64,000 nt of DNA from Acanthacorydalis orientalis (GCA_034766995.1 CM068315.1:13868510-13932509); one strand, 5' to 3'; numbered from the stretch's first letter, positions 23,088-34,895 are shown. A program made the numbers and translations. Notes: a model not told the origin generated them from the letters alone.

Positions 23088-23220
23088 GCTTTAGATTCTT
23101 CTTCTTCTTCTGTATCTTCCCCAGTTGCCTTCAAAGCATCGGGGGGTCCTCAGTGAAAGCCTTCCATCCACATCGATTCTTCACCCTTTTCCTCACTACC
23201 GCCATGCTTTTATTAAGCTT
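23088..23220 (-). mobile_element. Possible non-LTR retrotransposon 3' tail
   Basis: On the minus strand the sequence reads CGWKAFTEDPPML and ends in a run of GAAGAAGAAG. A short C-terminal coding scrap running into a GAA-type tail is the form of several non-LTR 3' ends. There is no reverse transcriptase domain here, so the call is weak. Confidence 0.3.
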
Positions 23221-23632
23221 AAGGTTTGTATTGATAAAATATCCTAATCGTATCTCGGATGAAAGTCTCTATTAAGATATGGAAACGAAGATTCATTCAT
23301 TCCGACAGAGATTCAGATTTTCTACGAAACCATCCTCTTATTAATCTTCTGGATAAATTGTTAATTGTCAATATATTTAAACATGATTCTTGATGTTCAA
23401 CACAATTGAAAATAAATGAAGATATAAGATATAAAAAGAACAAAAAATATATTTTATTGATAATTGGAAATACAAAACAAAACAGAAAAGTGACCAGTAT
23501 TTTTAATGAATATATGTTTTTGAAGCGATAAACATTTAAAAAAAATATTTACTCTGATTGATGGCGCATGCTGTTTGAAAAAAATAAGGAGTTCCGTTAT
23601 GTTATTGTAATAAATTTTAGTAACTTCACGAT

Positions 23633-23637
<5 letters not shown>

Positions 23638-23693
<56 letters not shown>

Positions 23694-23728
23694 CGTGTGT
23701 GTGTGTGTGTGTTGTGTGTTATGTGTAT
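23638..23728. repeat. (AT)n(GT)n microsatellite
   Basis: About 50 bases of alternating AT run directly into a GT-rich tract. Confidence 0.95.
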
Positions 23729-23829
23729 AATTCACCCCTTCTTTTTGAAACTTCAGAAAAAACAAAACGTATTAATCAATCAAACTAATAAAACAATCCA
23801 TATACTTTCGACCAGAGTTTCCTAACTCT

Positions 23830-24190
23830 TTCAAAAAAAAAACATGTTCGCCTCAATCCCGAAACTTTCACGGGAACCCGTTGTGTTCATCGACGAATGA
23901 TTGATATGAACACGTTATACTTACGAGCCCACTAAGAACGGCACTTAAGGGAAAACAGTATCATTCGCACAACGAGGTTCGACCGCGATGCATAAAAGAC
24001 AGTACGTGTAGACGAATAACGGTTTTCCTACGACGGAATCCATGCATTAGTTCGATGCTTACCGCCCTTAACAACCACATATGTTGAAACTTTGATACTG
24101 CGCTTTGAAAATTTTTTATCAATGGTCTACTATAAAACTGAGTAATGAAATGGGGTTGAAAATGTATCACGTACTGGGTGTAGTAATGAC
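23830..24190. other. CpG-containing unique island
   Basis: Balanced composition with scattered CG and no repeat match. Open frames on the minus strand (69 codons) look like chance. Confidence 0.35.
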
Positions 24191-24517
24191 TACCTATATT
24201 TTCGTTTGAAATGACATCAATATGAATTTTAAAGTTACGTTTCTACAATATTTTATAAAAATGTATACCCATAATAAAATAATTTATAAAGTATGTTGAG
24301 TTACTAATACATTAAATTATTAATACAAGTAATACTAACACAAAAACAAACAATACTGAACAACCCCAATCTTCCAACAATCAATTTTACACCAACGAAA
24401 ATTACATTTTATCATTTCTATATGAAATGTTCTATTCATTAAAGTATAACGTGTAATATCATTCGAGATTGGTGCAGAAAAAAGCAGCGCTTCTTCTGAA
24501 AAGTTTCCATACAGCCG

Positions 24518-24520
<3 letters not shown>

Positions 24521-24568
<48 letters not shown>
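24521..24568. repeat. (AT)n microsatellite
   Basis: A pure alternating AT tract of about 47 bases. Confidence 0.95.
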
Positions 24569-24569
<1 letters not shown>

Positions 24570-24589
24570 ACGATCTAATAAAGACACAT

Positions 24590-24835
24590 TTTAATAAACA
24601 GTTTTGTCGCGGATAGTTACATGGAAATTGTATCGAACGATATGAAAAGGTTAGAAAAGGTCATCGTAATGATCCAATAACGTCGCATAATCTGCTTTAA
24701 ATGGTGATAATGGTAGATCGCCTGGATCTACTAACGTCTAATGACAATAAAAATGACGACACTATAAACGATTCGGACGATGAAGACTTATTATCTACGT
24801 CGAATTATGCTTCTTACTAGTACTTGAATTACTTT
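24590..24835. other. Unique sequence, no gene recognised
   Basis: It has slightly higher GC content and several CG sites. No domain, splice unit or repeat is recognised. Confidence 0.35.
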
Positions 24836-24899
24836 TTTCTGTAATCGAATTTTATGACCAATTAATTTGGAAATAAATTAGAATGATAATATTTTTTTT

Positions 24900-24980
24900 A
24901 AATAAATACACACAACCGCACACATACACACACTCATACACTCACACATTTATACACACACACACTCACATATATATACA

Positions 24981-25030
<50 letters not shown>
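24900..25030. repeat. Compound CA-rich and (AT)n microsatellite
   Basis: A degenerate CACA/CTCACA tract is followed by about 50 bases of AT repeats. The following reverse-transcriptase fragment begins at its right edge. Confidence 0.95.
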
Positions 25031-25032
<2 letters not shown>

Positions 25033-25205
25033 AGTATATCTTGGATTTATAGACGATGAAAAGGTTTTCAACTCTATTACCACATCATCGGTCATACCTA
25101 TATTGAAGAATCAGGGCATAGAGGACACATACATCGAGTTACTAATAACATCTACAAAAATGCAACCTTGATGGTGAAGCTTGAAGGCGGGAAGTAACAA
25201 AAAAG
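25031..25205 (+). pseudogene. Non-LTR reverse transcriptase fragment
   Basis: Read in plus, the fragment begins VYLGFIDDEKVFNSITTSSV and continues ILKNQGIEDTYIELL. This corresponds to the reverse-transcriptase block YLAF.D..KAFD of RTE- or CR1-like elements, with the catalytic-box Asp retained and the following KAFD altered to KVFN. Only about 55 codons survive. The fragment starts at an AT array and ends just before a mariner. Confidence 0.7.
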
Positions 25206-25310
25206 ATAAAAACTCTTCGTCTCAAATTTCTACTTTGTCAGTTTTTTTGTTAGAGTCTTATATTATTTAATTATCCTCCATATGAAATTTCTAAGCGAAA
25301 TTTGTATATA

Positions 25311-26240
25311 TTAGGTTGATGCAAAATTATTGCGATTTTTACGTATCGAGTATGAATACGCATATATCAGTTAAAATTATATTTAATAAGCAAATAAAGA
25401 CCACTGACTTGCATAAACTTCTCCCAAAGGGTAACAAGTTTGTTTATTTTTACAAGATAGAATTATTAAGTCCCGGAATTAAAAAAGTCATTGAAAGCGC
25501 TTTGATCTGATGCTTGATCTTTGAAAACCTTTTCTCGTAGGAAATTACTCAAATGTTTAAAAAAATTATGTTGAAGGCAGGTCCGGAGAATAATGTGGGT
25601 GAGGTAAGGTTTCATAATCCAGTTATTTAATTTTTTTAAAGTCATTTGTGAGACATTTGGTCGGGTAGACTTCATATCGCCGTATTGCTTTATGTTCGTT
25701 TAGTTCATACGGTACCTATTTATCCAGCTATTTTGTTTTTCCAATTAGGCTCCAATTTTGAATAACTGTTGAATAATCAACATTGAGTTCTTTTGCCACC
25801 TCTCAAGTTGTTTTACGTGGACTTGCTTCAATAATGGTTCTTAAATCATTAATGTCTATAGCTGAAGAACGCCCACGACCCTCCCCGTCTTCAAGACTTT
25901 CGTTTCCATTACGATTTTTTTGAAACCAGTGTGGAGCTATACTTTCACTAATTGGCTCTTTGCCAAGAACAAATTTAATATTTCGATCAGTTTCTGTTGC
26001 TTTACGTTCTAATTTAAACTCAATAACTGCTAGAATTTCTGCTTTTTCCCATGACTAATTAAGAGGTTATACTCAACAATACTAAAGAATAAAAACAATA
26101 GATATAAGCTGTAATCATTAGTGCTACTTCCATTGTTTATAATGTTGTATCACATGACTACATCAAAAGATAACGATAACTAGAAAAATCGACGCCAAAC
26201 TGAAAATAATAAAAACCGCAATTATTTTTTACCAACCCAA
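25311..26240 (-). mobile_element. Internally deleted mariner (Hsmar1/cecropia-like ends)
   Basis: Inverted ends TTAGGTTGATGCAAAATTAT (left) and, reversed at the right, TTGGGTTGGTAAAAAATAAT are flanked by TA. The left end resembles the cecropia-type mariner terminus. On the minus strand an N-terminal part (SIAPHWFQKNRNGNESLED and DLRTIIEASPRKTT) is followed after YEVYP by the C-terminal TLKKLN and FFKHLSNFLREKVF. The catalytic middle with the first Asp is deleted. The copy is 930 bp against about 1.25 kb for complete ones. Confidence 0.85.
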
Positions 26241-26548
26241 TATTATAATAAAAAAATATATAAAAATTTATATAAAAATCAGCTCATTTTTAATATTCAA
26301 GTCACCTTTAATGATTTTCCAGTAATAAATACATTCAATACCACGCCAGACTCTGATAAAAAACAAATTAATTGAATTTCCTCTTTATGAAACATTTGAG
26401 TATGTGAAAGAACACATTTAATTCGTTCTAAATCTTTTAGAAAATATCTAAAAAGAAACTAAAACTATGAGCTTATTGTACTAGTACCATGTAGCAAATT
26501 ATTTGTAAGAGAAACTTACATTTGTCGAGATGAAACATTAGACAATAT

Positions 26549-27808
26549 ATGAGTAAAGGTCAAAAATTCGTGGAATGCTCGTAACGGTGAAGATAGGGAG
26601 ATTTTACACTTTCACAGTATACGTACAAAGTTTCTAATCATTCTGAGAAGTATTACACATGTAATCATTTGAAACAAATGTCAAATTGTAATAATGTCCC
26701 CAAAATGGAGAACTTTGGGCTACGCATCGTAATTACGTTCGTCTCAAACACGAAAATACGCCTCAAATAATAATGAAAGAAATGAAATCATTTTATGGCG
26801 ACTTTTATCATATGAAAATCATGATTAACAAGTGGAAGAGTCTCTACAAACAAGGTAGAAAGTCAAATGATCCACGTTCAAGAAGGTCCGTCGAAATAAT
26901 TTCGATAGAAATTATTAAGAAAGTATAGAAACAAATATTGTTTAATGCCCGTTTAAATAAGAATCAAATCGTATACATGGTTATGGAGTATCAGCTACAA
27001 CAGTTTTTAACATTTTACATGACCATCTTTGCATATCAAAGGTAAACGCAAAATGGGTACCAAGAATGCTCACATCGCTTAAAATACGACATCATGTTAA
27101 AGCATCAAGGGAGTCTGTGAACATCTGTAAAGACAATCTCGATGAAATTTTGTACCAAATAGTTAGTGGAGATGAAACGTGGGTTCATCATTAAGAGTTT
27201 AAATCAAGAGTCCAATCAAAGGCATAAAAAGGGTATACCACCACCTAAAAGTTTAAAAGTATCACCGTCGGTCAAAAATCTGTTGGCCACTGTTTTTTGG
27301 GATGCAGGAGATGAGATGTTGATCGATTAAAAAACTAAGAATGTGATTATAACTATAGAATACTACATCATTATAATGGAGAAATTAAAGGCAGCACTGA
27401 CAAAAAAAGACGAAAATTGGGAAAAGTTGCATTGTTTTTGCAAGACAATACGCTTGTCCACAAGAGTAATGTTACAATGGCTGCCATCTATAAATTTGGT
27501 TTCGAAATTCTAAACCACCTCGATATAGTACAATACTAGCCCCTATCGATTTTTATTTGTCCCAAAATTTGGAAAAGAAGCTACGATGGAAAAATATGAC
27601 AATGATTAGAGGTGAAGGCAGAAATTTAGATTTATTTTTGCTCGAAAGACAAAAAATATTTTAATGGGGGTTTAAAGAAACCTATTTAAAGATCTGAAAA
27701 GAATATTAGAGTCAAGGAAAAATATATTGAAAAATAAAAATAATGACTACTTTTGTTTCATTCGTCTTCCCCTTCATTACATGGCTTTTTTGACCTTCAC
27801 TCTTACAA
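26549..27808 (+). mobile_element. Full-length mariner, badly decayed
   Basis: The left end TATGAGTAAAGGTCAAAAAT and the reversed right end TTGTAAGAGTGAAGGTCAAA form inverted repeats about 1.26 kb apart, with TA at the flanks. Plus-strand transposase blocks are in order: KSFYGDFYHMKIMINKWK, VHH-like first-Asp region near 27170 (GDETWVHH with the usual Asp), and LFLQDNTLVHKSNVTMAAI with the second Asp. Many stops and frameshifts are present. It ends only a few bases before the next mariner. Confidence 0.8.
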
Positions 27809-27814
27809 TAAATA

Positions 27815-29109
27815 TAAAGGTGGTCCCAGAAGTACCCAGCCTGACTTAGAGATGGCAGTAGTTGTTTGAAAAATATCACTGTATTAGAAAGTACACAATC
27901 TATAAAGCATATGTTTTAAGTTTGAGGATGCCACGTTGTTTAATATTTGTTTGGCAGCCATCAATAGTGAACGTTTTCAGTGAATTTGTAAAAATGGAGA
28001 AAATTTATCATCGTTACGTGATACAATACTTTTATTTGAAAGGTCTCAGCCCAACAAATATAAAAGCTGAACTGGATTCTACTCTGGGTGAGTCTGCTCC
28101 TTCGTTTACAACAGTGAAATATTGGGTAGCAGAGTTTAAACCAGGCCGTACGAGCTGCCAAGACGAGCATCGCAGTGGTCGACCAAATGAGGTGACGACT
28201 TCAGAAATGGTGAAGAAAATCCACAAAGCGGTACTGGATGATCGTCGACTGAAAGTGCGCGAGCTAACAGACATAGTAGGCATTTCAAAAAGTGCGGTAT
28301 ATCGCATATTATCTGAAAATTTGGACATGAGAAAGCTGTGTGCAAGATGGGTGCCGCGTTTTCTCACACTCGAGCAAAAACAGTGTCGTGAAGATGTTTC
28401 AATTGAGTGTTTAGCGAAGGTTCACAGCAACAAAGCAGAATTTTTGCACCGTTTCATAACCATGGATAAAGCATGGATGCATCACTTCACACCCGAGACA
28501 AAAGAACAATCAAAACAATGGACTGAAAAGGGAGAACCGGCTCCAAAGAAGGCGAAGACCGTTTCATCTGCAGACAAGGTCATGGCGTCAGTTTTTTGGG
28601 ATGCGCGTGGGATAAATTTCATTAACTATCTTGAAAAAGGAAAAACTATCAACGGCGAGGGTTAAGCGAATTTATTGCAACGTTTGAGCGAAGAAATCAA
28701 GCAAAAAAGGCCGCATTTGGCTAAGAAGAAAGTGTTGTTTCATCAAGACAATGCACCAGCTCACAAATCCGTTATTGCAATGGCCAAAATTAATGAATTA
28801 AAGTTTGAATTGCTACTTCATGCATCTTATTCGCCAGATTTAGCCCCCTCGGATTATTTTCTGTTCCCAAACTTGAAAAAATGGCTCAGTGGTCAAAGAT
28901 TTCCCGACGATGAAGAAGTGATGTCGGCAGTTAATGGGTATTTTGAGGGGCAAGACAGTTCTTATTATAAATAGGGTATCGAACTTATTGAACACGCTGG
29001 GAAAAGTGTATAGAGCTGAAAGGAGATTATGTTGAAAAATAAATATATTTTTTTCCAAAATTTTTGTGTTTTCTTTGTTGGGTCGGGTACTTCTGGGACC
29101 ACCCTCGTA
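27815..29109 (+). mobile_element. Full-length mariner, best preserved copy
   Basis: The left end TAAAGGTGGTCCCAGAAGTA and the reversed right end TACGAGGGTGGTCCCAGAAG are nearly perfect inverted repeats bounding 1,295 bp, with TA-rich flanks. One transposase frame fills most of the interior. A 130-bp piece of the same family's 3' end is found at 56755-56880. Confidence 0.92.
27994..29041 (+). pseudogene. Mariner transposase, nearly intact (D,D34D)
   Basis: Starting at ATG 27994 (MEKIYHRYVIQYF), a helix-turn-helix region with RSGRPNEV is followed by ITMDKAWMHHF with the first Asp, VMASVFWDARG, then VLFHQDNAPAHKS and YSPDLAPSDYFLF. There are 34 residues between the second and third Asp, the mariner D34D signature. 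The frame is broken by a TAA at 28663 and a TAG at 28972 in the same frame. A one-base loss near 29005 puts the conserved last codons (CIELKGDYVEK) out of frame. The residue after the first Asp is Lys where family members usually have Glu. Confidence 0.92.
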
Positions 29110-29149
29110 TATCACTAAAGAAAGATCATAGCACTTTATTAAAAACAAT

Positions 29150-29700
29150 CTCGGTGATTATCAGGTCGGCTCTTACAAAACACTCAACCATTTAATTACC
29201 AAACAAACATATGATTTAAACCGATTGATCTCTCGCCACATTCGTATAAAACCGTCCGATTTGGATATTACATAATGATTAAATTAAATTCAAACAATCA
29301 TATCCCGATACAATTATCATTTAGATACACACACTCCTGCGCTGCTTATACATCTCGATACAGTTTCGTACGTTTCGAGCGAAGATTATAGCCGCTTTAA
29401 TCTTTGTTTACTCATTAATATTAATTGGCTGACTGCGAGAACAGAAATCTTCAGTTACACACGGATACATGGACGCTTCGAGTTCAGTGTGTGCACTGAC
29501 GTGTGAGCTAACAATTCTCCCACGAATGAAAACTCCGAGCTGGAATTTGTATACGTGTGTCGCTGGCGTTTGGATTGGAATGAATGTGTTAGCCGACAGC
29601 ACGAATACATTTATATATCCATCTGTGTTAAAGACGACCGAATATATATACGAAATATCTACTGAAGACGTACATCCATCTTAATAACATTGTCTTTACA
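29150..29700. other. CpG-containing unique island
   Basis: Balanced composition, many CG sites and no repeat match. It contains TCTTTGTTTAC and TTAATATTAATTGG words that resemble forkhead and homeodomain sites, which alone prove nothing. Open frames of 64-71 codons on both strands lack domains. It could be regulatory DNA. Confidence 0.35.
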
Positions 29701-29705
29701 TAAAC

Positions 29706-29731
29706 TTATATATATATATATATATATATGT

Positions 29732-29798
<67 letters not shown>
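29706..29798. repeat. (AT)n microsatellite with a CA core
   Basis: Two alternating AT tracts sit around a short (CA)n run. Confidence 0.95.
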
Positions 29799-29802
<4 letters not shown>

Positions 29803-29928
29803 GAGAATGAGCTAATGAGAAAAATATCTTATCATAAATCCACCTTAAATTAAAATCTATCTGACTAGAAGTACATCATTTTTTAAATTATTTAAACTAG
29901 TATTCAAAAACAGATACTTTTTCCAAAA

Positions 29929-30734
29929 CATGGGTCATTTGATAAGTTTGTTAAATTTCTATGATATGGCGCAGTCATTCATTTGATAACGTCACAGTTA
30001 TCAAGTGTCACTTTTTAAACTAGCATAGGCGGCATTTTAGCCAGAAGCGACACGTTGTTCATGTTTTACAGATGTTGGAAGAGAACATTGTTACAGTTGC
30101 GGCAAAAATGGAAAAGACGAGTACGCCTTTTGCACCGATTCATCACCGTGGATGAAACATGAATCCACCACTACCATACTTGTGTCGAAGCAGCAGTCAA
30201 AGCTGCAGACAATGACTGGTGAAAGTGTATTGAAGAAAGTTTTGTCGGCTAGGAAGGTGATGGCAACTGTGTTTTAGGATTCTCAATGAATCATCTTGAT
30301 CGACTACTTTAGGAAGGAGGAAAGTATAACAAGAGCTTATTATGCAACATTATTGAACCATTTGAATGAAGAATTGAAACAAAAGCCAATATTGGGCCAC
30401 AAAAAAGTTCTCTTTCACCAAGGTAACGCTCCGTCCCACAAATCGACTGTCGTAATGGCAAAATTGCACGAATTAGGCTTCGAATTGATTTCTCATCCAC
30501 TCTATTCTTTCTATTTTGCCCCGTGCGACTTCCTTCGCTTCTCAAACTTGAAAGTTTGGCTCTGTGAGAAGAAATTCTCCTCGAATGAGGATGTCATCGC
30601 CGCTATCGATGCGTATTTTGCAGACTCATTAGACCAAGTATATAAACCTCAATGAAAATGTTAAAAAATAAAATCTATTTTTTCCAAAAAACGATGTTGA
30701 TATTTACCATACTCCATCAAATGACTCTCGTGTA
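29929..30734 (+). mobile_element. Family B non-autonomous mariner derivative
   Basis: The left end TGGGTCATTTGATAAGTTTG and the reversed right end ACGAGAGTCATTTGATGGAG form inverted repeats about 805 bp apart. About 190 bp after the left end the sequence jumps from the 5' untranslated part to CACCGATTCATCACCGTGGA, just before the first catalytic Asp, so the DNA-binding domain is deleted. The same jump occurs at 54235 and 60320. This gives three copies with one deletion structure. Confidence 0.85.
30150..30658 (+). pseudogene. Family B transposase, catalytic half
   Basis: The block ITVDET*IHHYH has the first Asp with a stop in place of the usual Trp. After frameshifts, 30296-30655 is open. 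It reads VLFHQGNAPSHKS, where the second Asp is Gly, then YFAPCDFLRFSNLKVWL with the third Asp, and ends DQVYKPQ. No N-terminal domain is encoded, so even an intact frame would lack the end-binding half. Confidence 0.85.
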
Positions 30735-31118
30735 TATATATAAATAAATTTGTGATTGAATGATAAGAAACAATATACTTGTTTTCAAAAAAAATATGTT
30801 GGAATAATATAAAAATTCCTGTACAACAATAATAAAAATTTCATTACAAGCACTATTCATAAATATTTTATGATTTGTGAGGTAAGTGAAAATTCACTCG
30901 TGAAATATTCAAGTATGTTTTGAAATAGTGATAATTAAAATAGTTTAAAAACATTTTATATAAGAAAACAATTGTTTAAAATGTATATTACGTTTACAAT
31001 CTGTTAAAATTAGTTTATATTCTGCTCTGTTTTTATTTCTTCTAATTCTATAAAGCAAATCTATTTTGTCTACAACTAAAGAGTTTTCTAATAACAACAC
31101 ATATTTCTAAGAGAACAC
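30735..31118. other. No gene recognised
   Basis: AT-rich DNA without coding remnants or transposon ends that I can see. Confidence 0.6.
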
Positions 31119-31119
31119 A

Positions 31120-32371
31120 CATTTCTCAGTTTGAAATTTCACAAATTTCAAACTGACAGCTGTAGTTTTTTGACATTTGTCAAGTTTTTACATTGAAATT
31201 TTTACTTATTGCTTATACAACAAAACAACAACATAATGAAATAATACAATTGTATTATAAAAATAGTCGTTTTATAAAAAAACACATTTCTTAAATTATT
31301 CAATCTTTGTTCTCGACATACTCGTCCATCTGAATTAACCATTCAGATTAACAAGTCATTGATTAGTAAATAAACCTGAAGAGACTGGATCGGTTAAAGA
31401 TAGAGAAATACCAACAATTGCCTGAAAACACATTGACTTTTCTCCCAGAAATGTATCAGAAAAGTCAGAAATGTCAATTCCATGACATTTACAGCGATTT
31501 GGTCTTTCACAAACGACCACATAGCGTATTTTTCATAATGATTTATTACTGGAAGCTTATAAATTTCAAATAACACAAGAATTGAAGTCAGCAGCTAATT
31601 TACTGCGTCGGAAATTTGTCAATTGGATATTGGAAGAACACCTTGGGTTTTCTAAAAGTCATCTTTAGCGATGGAGCTCATTTCAAATTCTCTAACTATG
31701 TTGACAAGCAAAACTATCAAATCTTGGGTGAAGAAAATCTGAAGGTGTTCGTGGAGAAGCCACTGCATAAAGGAAGAGTGACTGTTTGGCCCGGTGCAGT
31801 CACTGGTCCTTACTTTTTTAATAATCAGGATGGAAAAGCTATTATTGTAAATGGAGAAAAATACCGAAACATGTAAACCGATTTTTTTGTGAAAGGAATT
31901 GGTTGATATTTATCTGAAGGGCATGTGGTTCTAGCAGGACGGTACAATAAGCTATACAGCTGGCAAAACAATTGATAGATCGAGGACTAAATTTCCTCTT
32001 TGTGTTATTTTTAGAAATAAAGACATTATTTGGCTACCGAGATCTTGCGATTTAACACCATTGGTCTACTTCCTTTGGGGATAATTTAAAGGACAGATGT
32101 ATGCCAATAATCTTAATACAATTTCCGACTTAAAAGATGAAATCCGAAGAGTAATTGGTGAAGTTTAGTTGTGTAGAATATTATTAAAAATTATAACTAA
32201 ACAATAGTTATTTGTAAGAAGTCACGCGATGGTCACTTACAAGATATTATTTTTCATTTATAAATCCCATATGTCCAATTATTATTTATAATAAAGAAAC
32301 TTTAAATTTCAAAGCCAATTATATGTTTTATTTCAAATTAAAAATATACATCCTTATTGGAAAACCCTGTA
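31120..32371 (+). mobile_element. Tc3-like element, decayed
   Basis: A disrupted transposase lies in plus orientation. The left portion holds a perfect hairpin (31127-31155, arms of 13 bases) and TTGACATTTGTCAA, which fit an element's 5' region. The right limit is taken at AATATACATCCTTATTGGAA with AACCCTGTATT after it, close to 32371. I could not match a clear inverted end on the left, so the boundaries are approximate. Confidence 0.6.
31290..32170 (+). pseudogene. Tc3-like transposase, disrupted
   Basis: Blocks in order are GSVKDREIP, RRKFVNWILEEHLGF, then 31616-31876 open with VIFSDGAHFKFSNYVDKQNY (first Asp), PLHKGRVTVWPGAVTGPYFF and VNGEKYRNM. After a stop come QDGTISYTAG with the second Asp and SCDLTPLVYFLWG, where the third acidic position is Val. 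The protein ends near DLKDEIRRVIGEV. The family is the same broad group as 7035-8017, but the copies are clearly different. Confidence 0.8.
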
Positions 32372-32394
32372 TTTGTAAACTCTTTCTACATAAA

Positions 32395-32845
32395 ACATTA
32401 ATCGTGTAATGAAAATTTCAATGAATACACACTCGACATAATCGATAATTCAATACACCGTTGCATATATTTCTCTATTAAATCTCGTTCTGTTGAAAAA
32501 TATTCTCGGTACGAATTCGAATTTATCAACAGCGCGATTTGAAACAGCGTCGATTGTCTGGCGATCCGGTGTGTTTTTGAACTACTTGTGACAGAACTTG
32601 TTTCTGCTATATTTCTTTCGGATCTCCAGAGACTAGACATAGTTTATCTACAAGCTACAATATCAAGAAACGTTCCTCTTGCAGTTACTATTATGTGACA
32701 TGTATAATGGAATTAAATTAAACATTCATCTTCATATTTCTGTCACTGGTTTTTACATCGAATGAAACGAGAACATTTTTGAACGGTCGTGTCTCGGATA
32801 ATCTTGCTCTCGACGATTGTTTTATTTGATGGAAATAATCAAATT
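32395..32845. other. CpG-containing unique island
   Basis: Balanced composition with no match to the repeats. An 80-codon minus-strand frame (32398-32640) is Ser- and Arg-rich with no recognised domain. Confidence 0.35.
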
Positions 32846-32959
32846 TCGAATTAAATATAAAATTATTTATATTTTAGATTGTATATTTTGTTTAATCTAA
32901 AGTATATCTATAAAATATTAATTATTTGCAAATTATATTTTATATTACTTTATCAGTTT

Positions 32960-33265
32960 AATACAATATACTTTTCACAGTGCAGTTCGGTCACTGTAGC
33001 TAATTCACTTTCACTGTAAATTCACTTTCACAAATGAATTATTTTCATACAAATCGCAAAAAAGGACTTATGATCAAAATTTGTCAATAATTATTTCTAA
33101 TTCTTGCTTATACTTACTTTGAAAAAAATTACTATCATCTTCAAACGTACTTAGCAATAGTACAGAAAAAACTTGAAGGAACAATAAAATTATCGTTAAT
33201 CACTAACTGGATATTTTTTATAAGATTTTTTGGCGAATTTAGATGCAAAAAAGAATTTATCTGTA
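32960..33265 (+). repeat. Dispersed palindromic repeat D
   Basis: The copy has CAGTTCGGTCACTGTAGCTA, TTCACTTTCACAAATGAATT (with a partial duplication of TTCACTTTCAC), CTTATGATCAAAATTTGTCA, and TACTATCATCTTCAAACG with TACAGAAAAAAC. All are in the standard order. Confidence 0.7.
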
Positions 33266-33269
33266 AAAA

Positions 33270-33877
33270 CGAATACAATATTTTTTTACTGATTTCCATA
33301 TTCATTTTAAAATTAAATTACAAAAATGCAATTGAACTATAAAAAAATCTGAATATCCAATAAAGTGTTTTTTCCTTCTTAAAATCTCTACCACACGTTC
33401 ACTGCTCAATAAAGATGTATTTACATTATTATCATTTAAAACCTGAACTTTTAGTTGTAAGCAGTTGACCTATATATTATTTTCATTCTTGAATATATCT
33501 AGAACTTTAATATCATACCAACATTGGTTATAATCATAAAAAAACTCTCATAAATAGTAATAAAAAAAATATTCCACGTTCAATAGAAAAACGTATATTT
33601 GTATTTAAGACAACTAAAATAAGAAAGAATGAGAATACAAAAACATGTGTTGATGTTTTTGTGTTCTCTATATCTTCTGCTGCTCTGATGATGATACTAT
33701 CATGATCAAAATACGTATATCAACAATTAAAAAGGATCAATAATCATTTAGTAGCTATCTTTGATCATACAAAAATCTTGATATTTATAGAATGAGTGAA
33801 AAATACTTTTAATATATAAAGCATTGTTTATGAAAAAGAATGTTTACTGTATTTTTTATGAACTAGAATTTTAAAAG

Positions 33878-33878
<1 letters not shown>
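33270..33878. other. No gene recognised
   Basis: AT-rich DNA. I see no coding remnant or clear repeat. Confidence 0.6.
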
Positions 33879-33917
<39 letters not shown>

Positions 33918-33966
33918 TCAACAATGAAAAATAGGTCTTAATAGAAAGGTGTGTATATATATACGA

Positions 33967-34007
<41 letters not shown>
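33879..34007. repeat. Two (AT)n microsatellites
   Basis: Alternating AT tracts at about 33880-33916 and 33953-34005 are separated by short unique DNA. Confidence 0.95.
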
Positions 34008-34008
<1 letters not shown>

Positions 34009-34009
34009 A

Positions 34010-34440
34010 CTTTTCTATATAGAAATGAAACAATGATGCTGGTCCCGTAACTTTTATTCGTTCTCTGATTGGTTGATATCAGTCACGTGGTCTCCATTCT
34101 GATCGGTTGATATCAATACATGATCATTTTTCTACCTTATGTTGTATAACGAAAGAGAATATATGAATTTAGTGTAAAACTGATACGACATTTATTCAAA
34201 ATGTTGTAGCTACTGAAGATTTAAAATAAAGAAAATTGTTAAACATTTTAACTTTATACTTTGCTATGTTAATTTTTACAAACTTTTCCAATCAAAACCT
34301 TAAGACTTACACTTTACGCGTATAATTTGTTAATTTCTGTTATTTGTTAGAGGAAGAGGAGACGTTATAGACTGGAAACGACCCCTCCCTCTTATTGGGA
34401 GGAGGATTTACATGCACATCGAATAGGGGGAGTACTTTCC
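34010..34440. other. Unique sequence, no gene recognised
   Basis: A mixed stretch with a GC-richer end (34360-34440). GATTGGTTGATATCA and GATCGGTTGATATCA occur as a close direct repeat at about 34068-34114. No coding content is recognised. Confidence 0.45.
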
Positions 34441-34442
34441 TA

Positions 34443-34486
<44 letters not shown>
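34443..34486. repeat. (AT)n microsatellite, probably a retrotransposon tail
   Basis: Alternating AT, about 43 bases. It sits at the 3' side of the minus-strand non-LTR remnant, where a simple-repeat tail would be expected. Confidence 0.85.
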
Positions 34487-34489
34487 TAA

Positions 34490-34725
34490 TAAACTTCTGT
34501 CAATCCTCTGCTAGATAAAAGCTTCTTCCATGATTTTCCATTCTGTATTACTGAATGCCTCTCTTTTCCACTGATTTCCAATATATTTTATTTAATTTCC
34601 TTATCCCACGTGTTCATTGGTCTCTTTCCTGATCTTCTTATATTCCTTGATTCTCAGTTAATAATTTCTTTTATCCATCGTTTGTCTTTTCTTCTTGTAA
34701 AATACGCTGTCGATTTCCATTTTTC
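34490..34725 (-). pseudogene. Non-LTR retrotransposon ORF C-terminal tail (RTE-like)
   Basis: Minus-strand blocks in different frames are KDKRWIKEIIN, IRRSGKRPMNTWDKEIK, then NQWKREAFSNTEWKIMEEAF and QRID. The order RW..II, R..GRP..RW, W...A.DR.EW..LEEAF, Q is the usual C-terminus after the reverse transcriptase in RTE- and CR1-type elements. No reverse transcriptase core is present, so the copy is 5'-truncated. Confidence 0.6.
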
Positions 34726-34814
34726 TCTCTCTCTTTACTCTTTTTATTATACCTGTGAATCTTGTATGTTTTCGTATTCATTTTATTATGTTCCTATTTC
34801 TTCTTGTCATTTCT

Positions 34815-34818
<4 letters not shown>

Positions 34819-34862
<44 letters not shown>
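34819..34862. repeat. (AT)n microsatellite
   Basis: Alternating AT tract, about 40 bases. Confidence 0.95.
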
Positions 34863-34867
<5 letters not shown>

Positions 34868-34895
34868 TTATATGTGTGTACGTCTATGTTGTATA

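Noticed and set aside
29408..29684. Two opposing frames of 64 and 71 codons in a CpG-containing island
   Set aside because: No domain, and the opposing overlap suggests low stop density rather than genes.
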